DNA of 8,421 bases from Enterovirga sp. GTDB lineage: Bacteria > Pseudomonadota > Alphaproteobacteria > Rhizobiales > Beijerinckiaceae. The notes beneath the pieces were generated by a model, which saw only the letters and a list, made by a program, of their open reading frames with translations, was not told where the DNA came from and ran no database searches. How positions within the stretch are numbered: position 1 is the stretch's first letter; every line of letters starts with the position of its first letter. The stretch spans positions 1 to 8,421 of the forward strand of contig JAQGJZ010000160.1 in the NCBI GenBank assembly GCA_028290385.1, given 5' to 3'. The translations under genes were made by a program, and so were the position numbers. Positions 1 through 5,791 of this stretch are shown one piece after another.

Positions 1-36
1 CCAGCCCCCGCGATCCGGGCGCCGGTCGCGGTGTGA
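1..36 (+). CDS. thyA: Thymidylate synthase, C-terminal end only (partial, 5' end outside the window)
   Basis: Reading frame 1 from the first base encodes PAPAIRAPVAV and then a TGA stop at 34-36. This closely resembles the extreme C terminus of ThyA; the E. coli enzyme ends in a similar HPGIKAPVAI sequence, which closes over the active site. ThyA methylates dUMP to dTMP using methylene-tetrahydrofolate and releases dihydrofolate, the substrate of the folA product encoded 86 bases downstream on the same strand. Only 11 residues are visible, so the call rests on this short match plus the very common thyA-folA adjacency. The catalytic cysteine and the rest of the enzyme lie outside the window. 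Confidence 0.8.
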   Translation, partial: PAPAIRAPVAV

Positions 37-122
37 GCGGAGGCCCTGCGGGATTCCCCGCCGAGAGCTGGAAACGCTGGCCGAGGCGAGGCCCTGACCA
101 TCATGGGGCGAGATAACGGATC
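37..122 (+). other. thyA-folA intergenic spacer
   Basis: This is a short co-directional gap. A small hairpin lies at 48-61 (GCGGG, loop ATTC, CCCGC), directly after thyA and with no T-tract, so it does not look like an intrinsic terminator. The 9-mer GAGGCCCTG occurs twice, at 40-48 and 88-96. An ATG at 103 opens a seven-codon frame (MGRDNGS) whose TGA at 124-126 overlaps the GTG start of folA. I see no clear promoter. Co-transcription of folA with thyA is the simplest reading. Confidence 0.5.
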
Positions 123-650
123 GTGAAACTGCCCCTCACCATCGTGGTCGCGGTTGCCGATAACGGCGTGATCGGTCGCGACAACGACCTTCCTTGGCGG
201 CTCCGGACCGATCTCGTGCGGTTCAAGCGGCTCACAATCGGCAAGCCGCTGATCATGGGCCGGAAGAACTGGGAGTCGATCGGCCGGCCGCAGCCCGGCC
301 GCCGCACGGTCGTGAAGACGCGCGATCCGCATGTCCGGCGAGAGGGGGCGGAGGTCGTCCATGGCTGGGACGAGGCCGTTGCGGCCGCGGAGGCCGCCGC
401 TGGCGCGATGGGTGCGGAGGAGATCATCGTGGCGGGTGGGGCCGAGATTTTCCGTCTCGCCCTGCCCCGGGTCAGCCGCGTCCGGCTGACCCGGGTCCAC
501 GCCAACCCGGACGGAGACGTGTTCTTTCCGCCGTTCGACGCCGCGGGCTTTGTCGAGACGTTCCGGGAAGTCCACCCAGCGAGCGACAAGGACCAGCACG
601 CCTTCACGTTTATCGACCTGGAGCGCCGTTCGGCGCCGTCCGAAGCTTAA
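123..650 (+). CDS. folA: Dihydrofolate reductase
   Basis: This enzyme reduces 7,8-dihydrofolate to tetrahydrofolate with NADPH in the cytoplasm, recycling the dihydrofolate made by ThyA upstream. The 175-residue product has the full single-domain DHFR layout and a length close to the usual 160-175. Visible features are the N-terminal strand and Met20-type loop (VVAVADNGVIGRDNDLPW, residues 8-25), the catalytic acid D30 in RTDLVRFK, F34, the cofactor-binding segment GRKNWESIGRP (46-56), and R60, which should bind the folate carboxylate. Further on are VAGGAEIF (103-110) and the C-terminal LTRV and FIDLERR strands. A104 sits where E. coli has the folate-pocket Ile94. The start is the GTG at 123: an in-frame TAA at 114-116 rules out anything further upstream, and the next in-frame ATG would remove the active site. 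The Shine-Dalgarno is poor (a loose GGGGCGAG about ten bases upstream). Family assignment is secure. Confidence 0.96.
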   Translation: MKLPLTIVVAVADNGVIGRDNDLPWRLRTDLVRFKRLTIGKPLIMGRKNWESIGRPQPGRRTVVKTRDPHVRREGAEVVHGWDEAVAAAEAAAGAMGAEEIIVAGGAEIFRLALPRVSRVRLTRVHANPDGDVFFPPFDAAGFVETFREVHPASDKDQHAFTFIDLERRSAPSEA

Positions 651-787
651 CCGCGTTTCGCCGCATGCCGTTGACGTAGCGGCTTTTCGCTCCCACCTGC
701 GAAACTTGACTGCTAGACAGGCCGTCAACAGGAATGCGCAGGCCCTCCCCGGGCCAATGAGCGTGCAGAAGGGAACGGTTCTTCGTA
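651..787 (+). promoter_or_regulatory. folA-hflK intergenic region, possible hflK promoter/operator
   Basis: This 137-base gap separates folA from the hflK operon and is the largest spacer on the left side, so a promoter for hflKC is plausible here. Two TTGAC sequences resemble -35 boxes, at 671-675 and 706-710, but neither has a good -10 at 16-18 bases. The second forms an inverted pair with GTCAA at 724-728 (TTGAC-N13-GTCAA), and the spacer between them holds CTG-CTAGA-CAG (710-720). This could be an operator, or chance. A purine-rich GAAGGGAA at 768-775 is the only Shine-Dalgarno candidate for hflK and sits rather far (about 13 bases) from its ATG. No T-tract terminator follows folA. Confidence 0.3.
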
Positions 788-1978
788 ATGCCCTGGAGCA
801 ATCAGAGCGGCGGCGGTGGTCCGTGGGGCCAGCGCGGCGGGTCGGGCGGCCCTTGGGGCTCCGGCCCGTCGGGCGGCGGCGGTGGTGGCAATCGCCCCCC
901 GGATCTCGAAGACATCATCCGCCGCGGCCAGGATCGCCTCAAGGGCATCATCCCCGGTGGTGGCGGCACGGGCCAGATCGGCGGCCGCGGCATCGGCCTG
1001 ATCGGGCTGCTCGCGCTCTGCATCTGGGCCGCGACCGGCATCTACACGGTCCGGCCGGATGAGGTCGGCGTGAACCTCCTGTTCGGCCGCTTCGTGGGCC
1101 TGAGCCGCGAAGGCCTGAGCTACAACCTGCCCTATCCGCTCGGCTCCTATTCCAAGCCGAACGTCACGGCCCTCCGCACCATTGAGATCGGGGCGCGTGC
1201 GGTCGAGACCGCCCGGCGCATTCCGGCCCGGGTCGGCGGGAACGACGAAAGCCTGATGCTGACCGGCGACGAGAACATCGTCGATATCGACTTCACCCTG
1301 CAGTGGCAGGTCGACAGCGCCAAGGTGACGGACTTCGTCTTCAACCTGCAGAACTCGGACGGAACGGTCCGCGTCGTGGCCGAGAGCGCGATGCGCGAGG
1401 TCGTCGGCCGCCGCAACATCCAGAACATCCTCACCACCGACCGCGCCGCGATCGAGGCCGAGGTGATGCGCCTCGCCCAGAGCATCCTGAACCAATACGG
1501 AGCGGGCGTGACGGTGATCCGCGTCAACCTGCAGAAGGTCGATCCGCCGTCGCAGGTTATCGACGCATTCCGCGACGTCCAGGCCGCGCGCCAGGACCAG
1601 GATCGGCTCCGCAATGAGGCGGAAACCTACGCGAGCCGCGTCGTTCCGGAGGCCCGCGGTGAGGCGACCCGCATCATCCAGGGCGCCGAAGCCTACCGCG
1701 AGCGCTCCGTTGCCGAGGCGACCGGTCAGGCCTCGCGCTTTGCGCAGGTCTACGACGAGTACCGCAAGGCGCCCGAGGTCATCCGCGAGCGCATCTTCCT
1801 TGAAACCATGGAGCGCGTCCTGAGCGGGACCGACAAGATCATCCTCGATCAGAACGGCGGCCAGGGCGTTGTGCCCTACCTGCCGCTCGGCGAGCTCAGC
1901 CGTCGGCCGGCTCCGGCGCAGGGAGGCCAGGCCGCCCAGCCCAGCGGATCCGCCGCCCAGCCGGGAGTCGCCCGATGA
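788..1978 (+). CDS. hflK: HflK, SPFH/prohibitin-family subunit of the HflKC complex that regulates FtsH
   Basis: HflK forms with HflC a large membrane-anchored complex that encloses the AAA+ protease FtsH and tunes its access to membrane substrates. The 396-residue protein starts with a low-complexity Gly/Pro/Trp region (1-36), followed by an amphipathic PPDLEDIIRRGQDRLKG segment (37-53) typical of HflK. One transmembrane helix follows (about 68-87, GIGLIGLLALCIWAATGIY), then the SPFH/band-7 domain beginning TVRPDEVGVNLLFGRF. A long Glu/Arg/Ala helical region (about 265-320) comes next, and then the conserved tail segment ending near VVPYLPLGEL. The last 30 residues are Ala/Pro/Gln-rich. The N-terminal region faces the cytoplasm in the known topology and the SPFH part faces the periplasm. 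The ATG at 788 is the natural start because the opening MPWSNQ is characteristic of the family in this group. Its TGA overlaps the hflC ATG, indicating translational coupling. Confidence 0.96.
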   Translation: MPWSNQSGGGGPWGQRGGSGGPWGSGPSGGGGGGNRPPDLEDIIRRGQDRLKGIIPGGGGTGQIGGRGIGLIGLLALCIWAATGIYTVRPDEVGVNLLFGRFVGLSREGLSYNLPYPLGSYSKPNVTALRTIEIGARAVETARRIPARVGGNDESLMLTGDENIVDIDFTLQWQVDSAKVTDFVFNLQNSDGTVRVVAESAMREVVGRRNIQNILTTDRAAIEAEVMRLAQSILNQYGAGVTVIRVNLQKVDPPSQVIDAFRDVQAARQDQDRLRNEAETYASRVVPEARGEATRIIQGAEAYRERSVAEATGQASRFAQVYDEYRKAPEVIRERIFLETMERVLSGTDKIILDQNGGQGVVPYLPLGELSRRPAPAQGGQAAQPSGSAAQPGVAR

Positions 1979-2919
1979 CCGCGACCCTCAGAACCGGCCT
2001 GATCGCGCTGGCGGCCGTCGTGGCCGTCGCGCTCGTCGCCTCGATGTTCGTGGTCCAGCAGACGCAGACCGCGCTCGTGCTCCGCTTCGGCGCGGTCCAG
2101 CAGGTCGTGTCGCCGGGCGCCGGCCTTCCCTCCGGCCTTGCGCCAGGGCTGCACTTCAAGGTGCCGCTGATCGACAACGTCGTTTATTTCGACCGGCGCG
2201 TGCTCGATCTCGACCTGCCCGTGCAGGAGGTGATCGCGGCCGACCAGAAGCGTCTGATCGTGGACGCCTATGCGCGCTACCGCATCCTGGACCCCCTGCG
2301 CTTCTACCAGGCGGTGGCGACGATCCCGGCCGCGAACAACCGGCTCGGCTCCATCATCAACTCAACCGTCCGAAGCGTGCTCGGCGACTCGACCTTCGAG
2401 GCCGTCGTCCGCAGCGAGCGCCAGGCGCTCATGAAGAAGATCTCCGACGAGGTGAATTCGGCTGCGCGCGGCATCGGTGTCGAGATCGTGGACGTCCGCC
2501 TGCGCCGGGTCGACCTGCCGGAGCAGAACAGCCAGGCGGTGTTCCAGCGCATGCAGACGGAGCGCCAGCGCGAGGCCACCGACCTTCGGGCCCAAGGCTC
2601 GCAGGCGGCGCAGGGCATCCGCGCACGCGCGGACCGCGACGTCGCCGTGATCGTGGCGAACGCCCAGCGCCGGGCCGAGGAGCTGCGCGGTACGGGCGAC
2701 GCGGAGCGCAACCGCATCCTGGCCGAAGCCTATGGCCGAGATACCAACTTCTTCGCGTTCTACCGCTCCATGCAGGCCTATGAGGCCGGCCTCCGGTCCG
2801 GGGAGACGCGGATGGTTCTCTCGCCCAACTCCGAGTTCTTCCGCTTCTTCAACGACCCGAACGGGCGCGGCGGGGCGAACGCAGCCCAGGCGCCGGCAAG
2901 CCAGCCCGCCCGGCCCTGA
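1975..2919 (+). CDS. hflC: HflC, SPFH/prohibitin-family partner of HflK
   Basis: HflC is the second subunit of the FtsH-associated HflKC assembly. The 314-residue product has an N-terminal signal-anchor helix (about 7-27, TGLIALAAVVAVALVASMFVV) and then the band-7 domain (TALVLRFGAVQQVV, APGLHFKVPLIDNVVYFDRR). The highly conserved GIGVEIVDVRLRRVDLP and FQRMQTERQREA segments follow, then an Arg/Ala-rich helical stretch, and finally SPNSEFFRFF near the C terminus, matching the HflC ending known from E. coli. It lacks the central insertion that makes the E. coli protein longer in the middle, which I believe is common outside enterobacteria. The ATG overlaps the hflK stop as ATGA and is preceded by GGGAG at 1963-1967 with good spacing. 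The tail after the last motif is Ala/Pro/Gln-rich, like that of HflK. Confidence 0.96.
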   Translation: MTATLRTGLIALAAVVAVALVASMFVVQQTQTALVLRFGAVQQVVSPGAGLPSGLAPGLHFKVPLIDNVVYFDRRVLDLDLPVQEVIAADQKRLIVDAYARYRILDPLRFYQAVATIPAANNRLGSIINSTVRSVLGDSTFEAVVRSERQALMKKISDEVNSAARGIGVEIVDVRLRRVDLPEQNSQAVFQRMQTERQREATDLRAQGSQAAQGIRARADRDVAVIVANAQRRAEELRGTGDAERNRILAEAYGRDTNFFAFYRSMQAYEAGLRSGETRMVLSPNSEFFRFFNDPNGRGGANAAQAPASQPARP

Positions 2920-2927
2920 AGGCCGGG

Positions 2928-3122
2928 ATGAGGGACCTCGTCGCCGCACTCGGCCTCGCGCTCGCCGTCGAAGGCATCCTGCTGGCGTCCTTCCCGGACG
3001 CCATGAAACGCGCCATGATGGAGGCGGCCGCGTCGCCGCGCGACCGGATGCGCCTCGTCGGGATCGCTTCGGCGGTGATCGGCGTCCTGGCGATCTGGAC
3101 GGCGCGACGGCTCGCCTCATGA
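2928..3122 (+). CDS. Small DUF2065 membrane protein (YjeT-like)
   Basis: This 64-residue protein has two hydrophobic segments: DLVAALGLALAVEGILLASF (about 3-22) and RLVGIASAVIGVLAIWTARR (about 42-61). They are joined by a short polar linker with PDAMKRAMMEAAASPRDRM. The pattern of an early Glu inside helix one (VEGILLASFP) and a closing Gly/Ile/Val helix ending in WTARR fits the DUF2065 family. E. coli yjeT belongs to this family and also lies next to hflKC. No biochemical function is established. The gene begins 8 bases after hflC with an AAGG Shine-Dalgarno at 2919-2922, and it precedes the Do protease gene on the same strand, so it is very likely co-transcribed. A role in HflKC/FtsH or envelope quality control is inference from position only. 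Confidence 0.88.
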   Translation: MRDLVAALGLALAVEGILLASFPDAMKRAMMEAAASPRDRMRLVGIASAVIGVLAIWTARRLAS

Positions 3123-3197
3123 GCGGCTTCGCTCGCGCTCGCGTATGACTCCCGTCAGGTGCGCCGGCCTCCAACGGTGCGGTGTGAGAGGATGGAC

Positions 3198-4718
3198 ATG
3201 GTTTCCACCACAATGGCTCCGCGGAGCGGCTGGTCCGCATGGCGGGCCGGGTTCCGCGGACGTGCGGCCGCCCTCGCGATCACAGCCTCGCTGAGTGCGA
3301 TCGCGCCGCTCCCGAGCTTTGCGAAGGGGCCCGAATCGCTCGCCGATCTCGCCGCGCAGGTCACGGACGCGGTGGTCAACATCTCGGCCTCGACCACGGT
3401 CGAGACGCGCGGCAGGACCATGCCGCAGCTCCCGCCGGGCACCCCCTTCGAGGACCTGTTCGAGGAGTTCTTCAACCGGCGCGGACAGGGGAACCGCGGC
3501 GGCGAGGAGAACAGCACGCCGCGCCCGCAGCCGCGCCGATCGAGCTCGCTCGGGTCTGGCTTCGTGATCGACGGCTCCGGAATCGTGATCACGAACAATC
3601 ACGTGATCGGCGATGCCAACGAGATCTATGTCGGGTTCAACGACGGCTCGAAGCTCAAGGCCGAGATCATCGGCAAGGACTCGAAAATCGACCTCGCCGT
3701 GCTGCGCGTGAAGCCGGACAAGCCGCTGAAGGCAGTGCCGTTCGGCGATTCCGAGGCGATGCGGCCGGGTGACTGGGTGATCGCGATCGGCAACCCCTTC
3801 GGGCTGGGCGGATCGGTTTCGGCCGGCATCGTGTCGGCCCGGGGCCGGAACATCGAGTCCGGACCCTACGACAACTACATTCAGACGGACGCGGCCATCA
3901 ACAAGGGCAATTCCGGCGGCCCGCTCTTCAACATGAACGGCGAGGTGATCGGTATCAACACGGCCATCCTCTCGCCGACCGGCGGCTCGGTGGGCATCGG
4001 TTTCGCCGTCCCGTCCGCGAATGCTCTGCCGATCATCAATCAGCTCCGCGAGTTCGGCGAAACGCGCCGCGGCTGGCTCGGCGTGCGGATCCAGAACGTG
4101 GACGACGCGACCGCCGAGGCGCTGGCCCTCGGGGGCGCCCGAGGCGCCCTGATCGCTAATGTCGACGAGAAGGGCCCGGCGAAGCCCGCAGGGCTCGAGG
4201 TCGGCGACGTGATCACCAAGTTCGACGGCCGCGACGTGAAGGAATCGCGCGACCTGCCGCGGATCGTCGCCTCGACGCCCGTCGGCAAGACCGTGGATGT
4301 CACGGTGGTCCGCAAGGGCGCCGAACTGAGCAAGCAGGTGACGCTGGGCCGGCTCGAGGACGGTGAGCGCGCGCAGCAGGCCGGCCTCACCCAGCCCCCG
4401 ACCGAGAGCCCGGCCGCGACCCGACGCGCGCTCGGCCTCGAGCTTTCGGGCGTCTCGGAGGAGCTCCGCCGGCGCTACAACATCAAGGAAAGCGTGAAGG
4501 GCGTCGTGGTCACGCGCGTCGACCCGAACTCGGTCGCGGCCGACAAGCGCATCCAGCCTGGCGAGGTCATCGTCGAGGTAGGGCAGGAAGCCGTGAGCAG
4601 CCCGGCCGACGTGGCCCGCCGCGTCGAAACCCTGAAGAAGGACGGGCGCAAATCCGCGCTTCTGCTCGTCTCCAACGCCCAGGGCGAAGTCCGCTTCGTC
4701 GCGGTGACGATCGAGTAA
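3198..4718 (+). CDS. degP: Do/DegP (HtrA)-family periplasmic serine endopeptidase
   Basis: This secreted protease/chaperone degrades or holds misfolded envelope proteins. I choose the ATG at 3198 (506 residues) because GAGAGG at 3186-3191 is well spaced from it. A longer GTG start at 3159 would only add 13 residues before the signal peptide, and an ATG at 3192 would lie almost on the ribosome site. Residues 1-42 form a signal peptide: Arg-rich n-region, hydrophobic AAALAITASLSAIAPL, and probable cleavage after SFA. The trypsin-like domain shows the triad H135 (TNNHV), D165 (KIDLAV) and S239 (GNSGGPLF). A charged Gly/Arg/Gln loop (about 93-118) precedes the catalytic His, in the LA-loop region. 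PDZ1 begins RRGWLGVRIQ (about 291-382) and PDZ2 spans about 410-502. Whether it is functionally DegP-, DegQ- or MucD-like cannot be decided here. It is the last gene before a strong terminator. Confidence 0.95.
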   Translation: MVSTTMAPRSGWSAWRAGFRGRAAALAITASLSAIAPLPSFAKGPESLADLAAQVTDAVVNISASTTVETRGRTMPQLPPGTPFEDLFEEFFNRRGQGNRGGEENSTPRPQPRRSSSLGSGFVIDGSGIVITNNHVIGDANEIYVGFNDGSKLKAEIIGKDSKIDLAVLRVKPDKPLKAVPFGDSEAMRPGDWVIAIGNPFGLGGSVSAGIVSARGRNIESGPYDNYIQTDAAINKGNSGGPLFNMNGEVIGINTAILSPTGGSVGIGFAVPSANALPIINQLREFGETRRGWLGVRIQNVDDATAEALALGGARGALIANVDEKGPAKPAGLEVGDVITKFDGRDVKESRDLPRIVASTPVGKTVDVTVVRKGAELSKQVTLGRLEDGERAQQAGLTQPPTESPAATRRALGLELSGVSEELRRRYNIKESVKGVVVTRVDPNSVAADKRIQPGEVIVEVGQEAVSSPADVARRVETLKKDGRKSALLLVSNAQGEVRFVAVTIE

Positions 4719-4721
4719 GCG

Positions 4722-4741
4722 GCGGCGGGTCAGCCCGCCGC
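4722..4741 (+). repeat. Perfect 8-bp inverted repeat after the protease gene
   Basis: GCGGCGGG (4722-4729) and CCCGCCGC (4734-4741) pair perfectly around the tetraloop TCAG, starting only three bases after the protease stop codon. No T-tract follows directly, so alone it is not a classical terminator. The much stronger terminator begins 13 bases further on. It may protect the 3' end of the mRNA or act as an auxiliary pause hairpin, but that is inference. Confidence 0.6.
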
Positions 4742-4754
4742 ACCTCCCGTGATC

Positions 4755-4788
4755 AGCCCTGGCCGGAATGCGGCCGGGGCTTTTTTTT
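4755..4788 (+). terminator. Rho-independent terminator of the hflKC-DUF2065-degP operon
   Basis: AGCCCTGGCCG (4755-4765) pairs with CGGCCGGGGCT (4771-4781) over 11 positions with one G-U pair, around the loop GAATG. It runs directly into eight T residues at 4781-4788. Stem, loop size and T-tract all fit a strong intrinsic terminator for plus-strand transcription. No run of A residues precedes the left arm, so it is not expected to work equally for serB arriving from the minus strand. Confidence 0.93.
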
Positions 4789-4840
4789 GCGATCGAGCTG
4801 TCCGGGCGCCACGCCGGGACGCTTAGGTAGCCCCGCCGGA

Positions 4841-5743
4841 TCACGCGGCCGGGACGAACTCCTCGGCCGTGTAGCCCTGGAGGTACAGCAGCGCCGTGAG
4901 GTCGCCGTGGTCCACCCGGGCGTGAGCGGCTGCCGCAACGGCGGGTTTGGCGTGAAAGGCCACGCCGAGCCCCGCTTCGCCCAGCATGGCGAGATCGTTG
5001 GCACCGTCACCCACGGCGAGCGTCGCCTCCTGCGGAACTCCGAGCCGCTCACGCAGCTCGATGAGGGTCGCGAGCTTCGCCTCGCGCCCGAGGATCGGCT
5101 CCTCGACCGCCCCGACGAGGCGGCCATCCTCCACCAGCAGGCGGTTGGCCCGATCCTCGTGGAAGCCGATTTTTTGCCCGATCGGCCCCGTGAACAGCGT
5201 GAAACCGCCCGAGACGAGGCACGTATAGGCGCCGTGCTGGCGCATCGTGCGGACCAGCGTCGCCCCACCCGGCGTCAGTGTGATGCGCTCGCGCAAAAGC
5301 TGATCGACGACCTCGGCGGAAAGCCCCTTCAGCAGCGCGACCCGCTCGCGCAGCGCGGGCTCGAAGGCGATCTCGCCTTGCATTGCCCTCTCGGTGATCG
5401 CCGCGACCTCGGCCTTGAGCCCAACCAGATCGGCGAGCTCGTCGATGCATTCCTGCTCGATCATGGTGGAATCCATGTCGGCCAGGAACAGGCGCCTGCG
5501 GCGCCCCTCGGCGGGCTGGACCACCACGTCGACCGGCTCGTTCCGCACGATGTGGCGCAACGTGGCCTCGCTCTCGCGCGGATCCCGCCCGGCCAGGCGG
5601 AACTCGGCCGCCGTCCCTGGCGCCAGGACGCGATGCTCGGCCCCGCCCAGCGCGCCGGCGACCTCGGCCAGCAGCGCGGGCGTGATGGACGGCGTCCTTG
5701 GGTCTGATATCAGCGTTGCGGCGTAGGTGATGGATGCGGCCAC
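4841..5743 (-). CDS. serB: Phosphoserine phosphatase
   Basis: SerB catalyses the last step of L-serine synthesis, removing phosphate from O-phosphoserine in the cytoplasm. The 300-residue protein has an N-terminal ACT-like regulatory segment (about 1-78) and then a HAD-superfamily phosphatase domain. The domain carries the DxDST nucleophile motif ([15 protein letters not shown]89 nucleophile and D91 acid/base), the second motif VSGGF (S178), Lys223 in GREAKL, and the metal-binding GDGANDL motif (D246, D250). The length is close to other two-domain SerB proteins. The start is a GTG (CAC at 5741-5743 on the plus strand) with GGGG about six bases upstream. No ATG occurs before the catalytic domain. 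It is transcribed away from miaA and towards the protease operon, leaving 52 bases between its stop and the terminator T-tract. Nothing ties it functionally to its neighbours. Confidence 0.96.
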   Translation of the reverse strand: MAASITYAATLISDPRTPSITPALLAEVAGALGGAEHRVLAPGTAAEFRLAGRDPRESEATLRHIVRNEPVDVVVQPAEGRRRRLFLADMDSTMIEQECIDELADLVGLKAEVAAITERAMQGEIAFEPALRERVALLKGLSAEVVDQLLRERITLTPGGATLVRTMRQHGAYTCLVSGGFTLFTGPIGQKIGFHEDRANRLLVEDGRLVGAVEEPILGREAKLATLIELRERLGVPQEATLAVGDGANDLAMLGEAGLGVAFHAKPAVAAAAHARVDHGDLTALLYLQGYTAEEFVPAA

Positions 5744-5791
5744 GCAAAGCCCCGTATCCGGCCCGGCCAGAAAGCCAGCCCGTGCAAGCGA
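5744..5791. promoter_or_regulatory. Divergent serB/miaA intergenic region
   Basis: Forty-eight bases separate the serB GTG (minus strand) from the miaA ATG (plus strand), so at least part of both promoters must lie here or inside the coding starts. I see no convincing -35/-10 pair on either strand and no strong Shine-Dalgarno for miaA. Leaderless or near-leaderless transcription of one or both genes is possible. Confidence 0.3.

Noticed and set aside
788..900. Glycine-rich DNA tract at the hflK start considered as a tandem repeat or mobile-element scar
   Set aside because: The repeats encode an in-frame Gly/Pro/Trp tract typical of HflK N termini, and the nucleotide copies are imperfect.
725..1495. 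Minus-strand open frame of 256 codons opposite hflK
   Set aside because: It overlaps the conserved SPFH coding sequence completely, and its Ala/Asp/Arg-rich translation is typical of antisense reading in high-GC genomes.
3121..3134. GAGCG-GCTT-CGCTC hairpin at the DUF2065 stop considered as a terminator
   Set aside because: It has only five pairs and no T-tract, and the next gene follows on the same strand within 75 bases, so readthrough is expected.
3159..3197. GTG at 3159 as the protease start
   Set aside because: It lacks a well-placed ribosome site and would put 13 residues before a normal signal peptide. The ATG at 3198 has GAGAGG at proper spacing.
2362..3240. Minus-strand open frame of 292 codons across hflC, DUF2065 and the protease start
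   Set aside because: It spans three well-supported plus-strand genes and shows no motif of its own.
4800..4820. Imperfect hairpin considered as a serB terminator
   Set aside because: The stem is two four-pair halves with a central G-G mismatch around loop CCA, and no T-tract follows in the minus-strand direction.
3117..4844. Long minus-strand open frame (575 codons) opposite the Do protease gene
   Set aside because: It is the antisense shadow of a clearly conserved protease in GC-rich DNA. The translation is Arg/Asp/His/Ala-rich with no recognisable domain.
4787..5707. Plus-strand open frame of 306 codons opposite serB
   Set aside because: The serB frame carries all HAD motifs; the opposite frame has shadow-type composition and no family signature.
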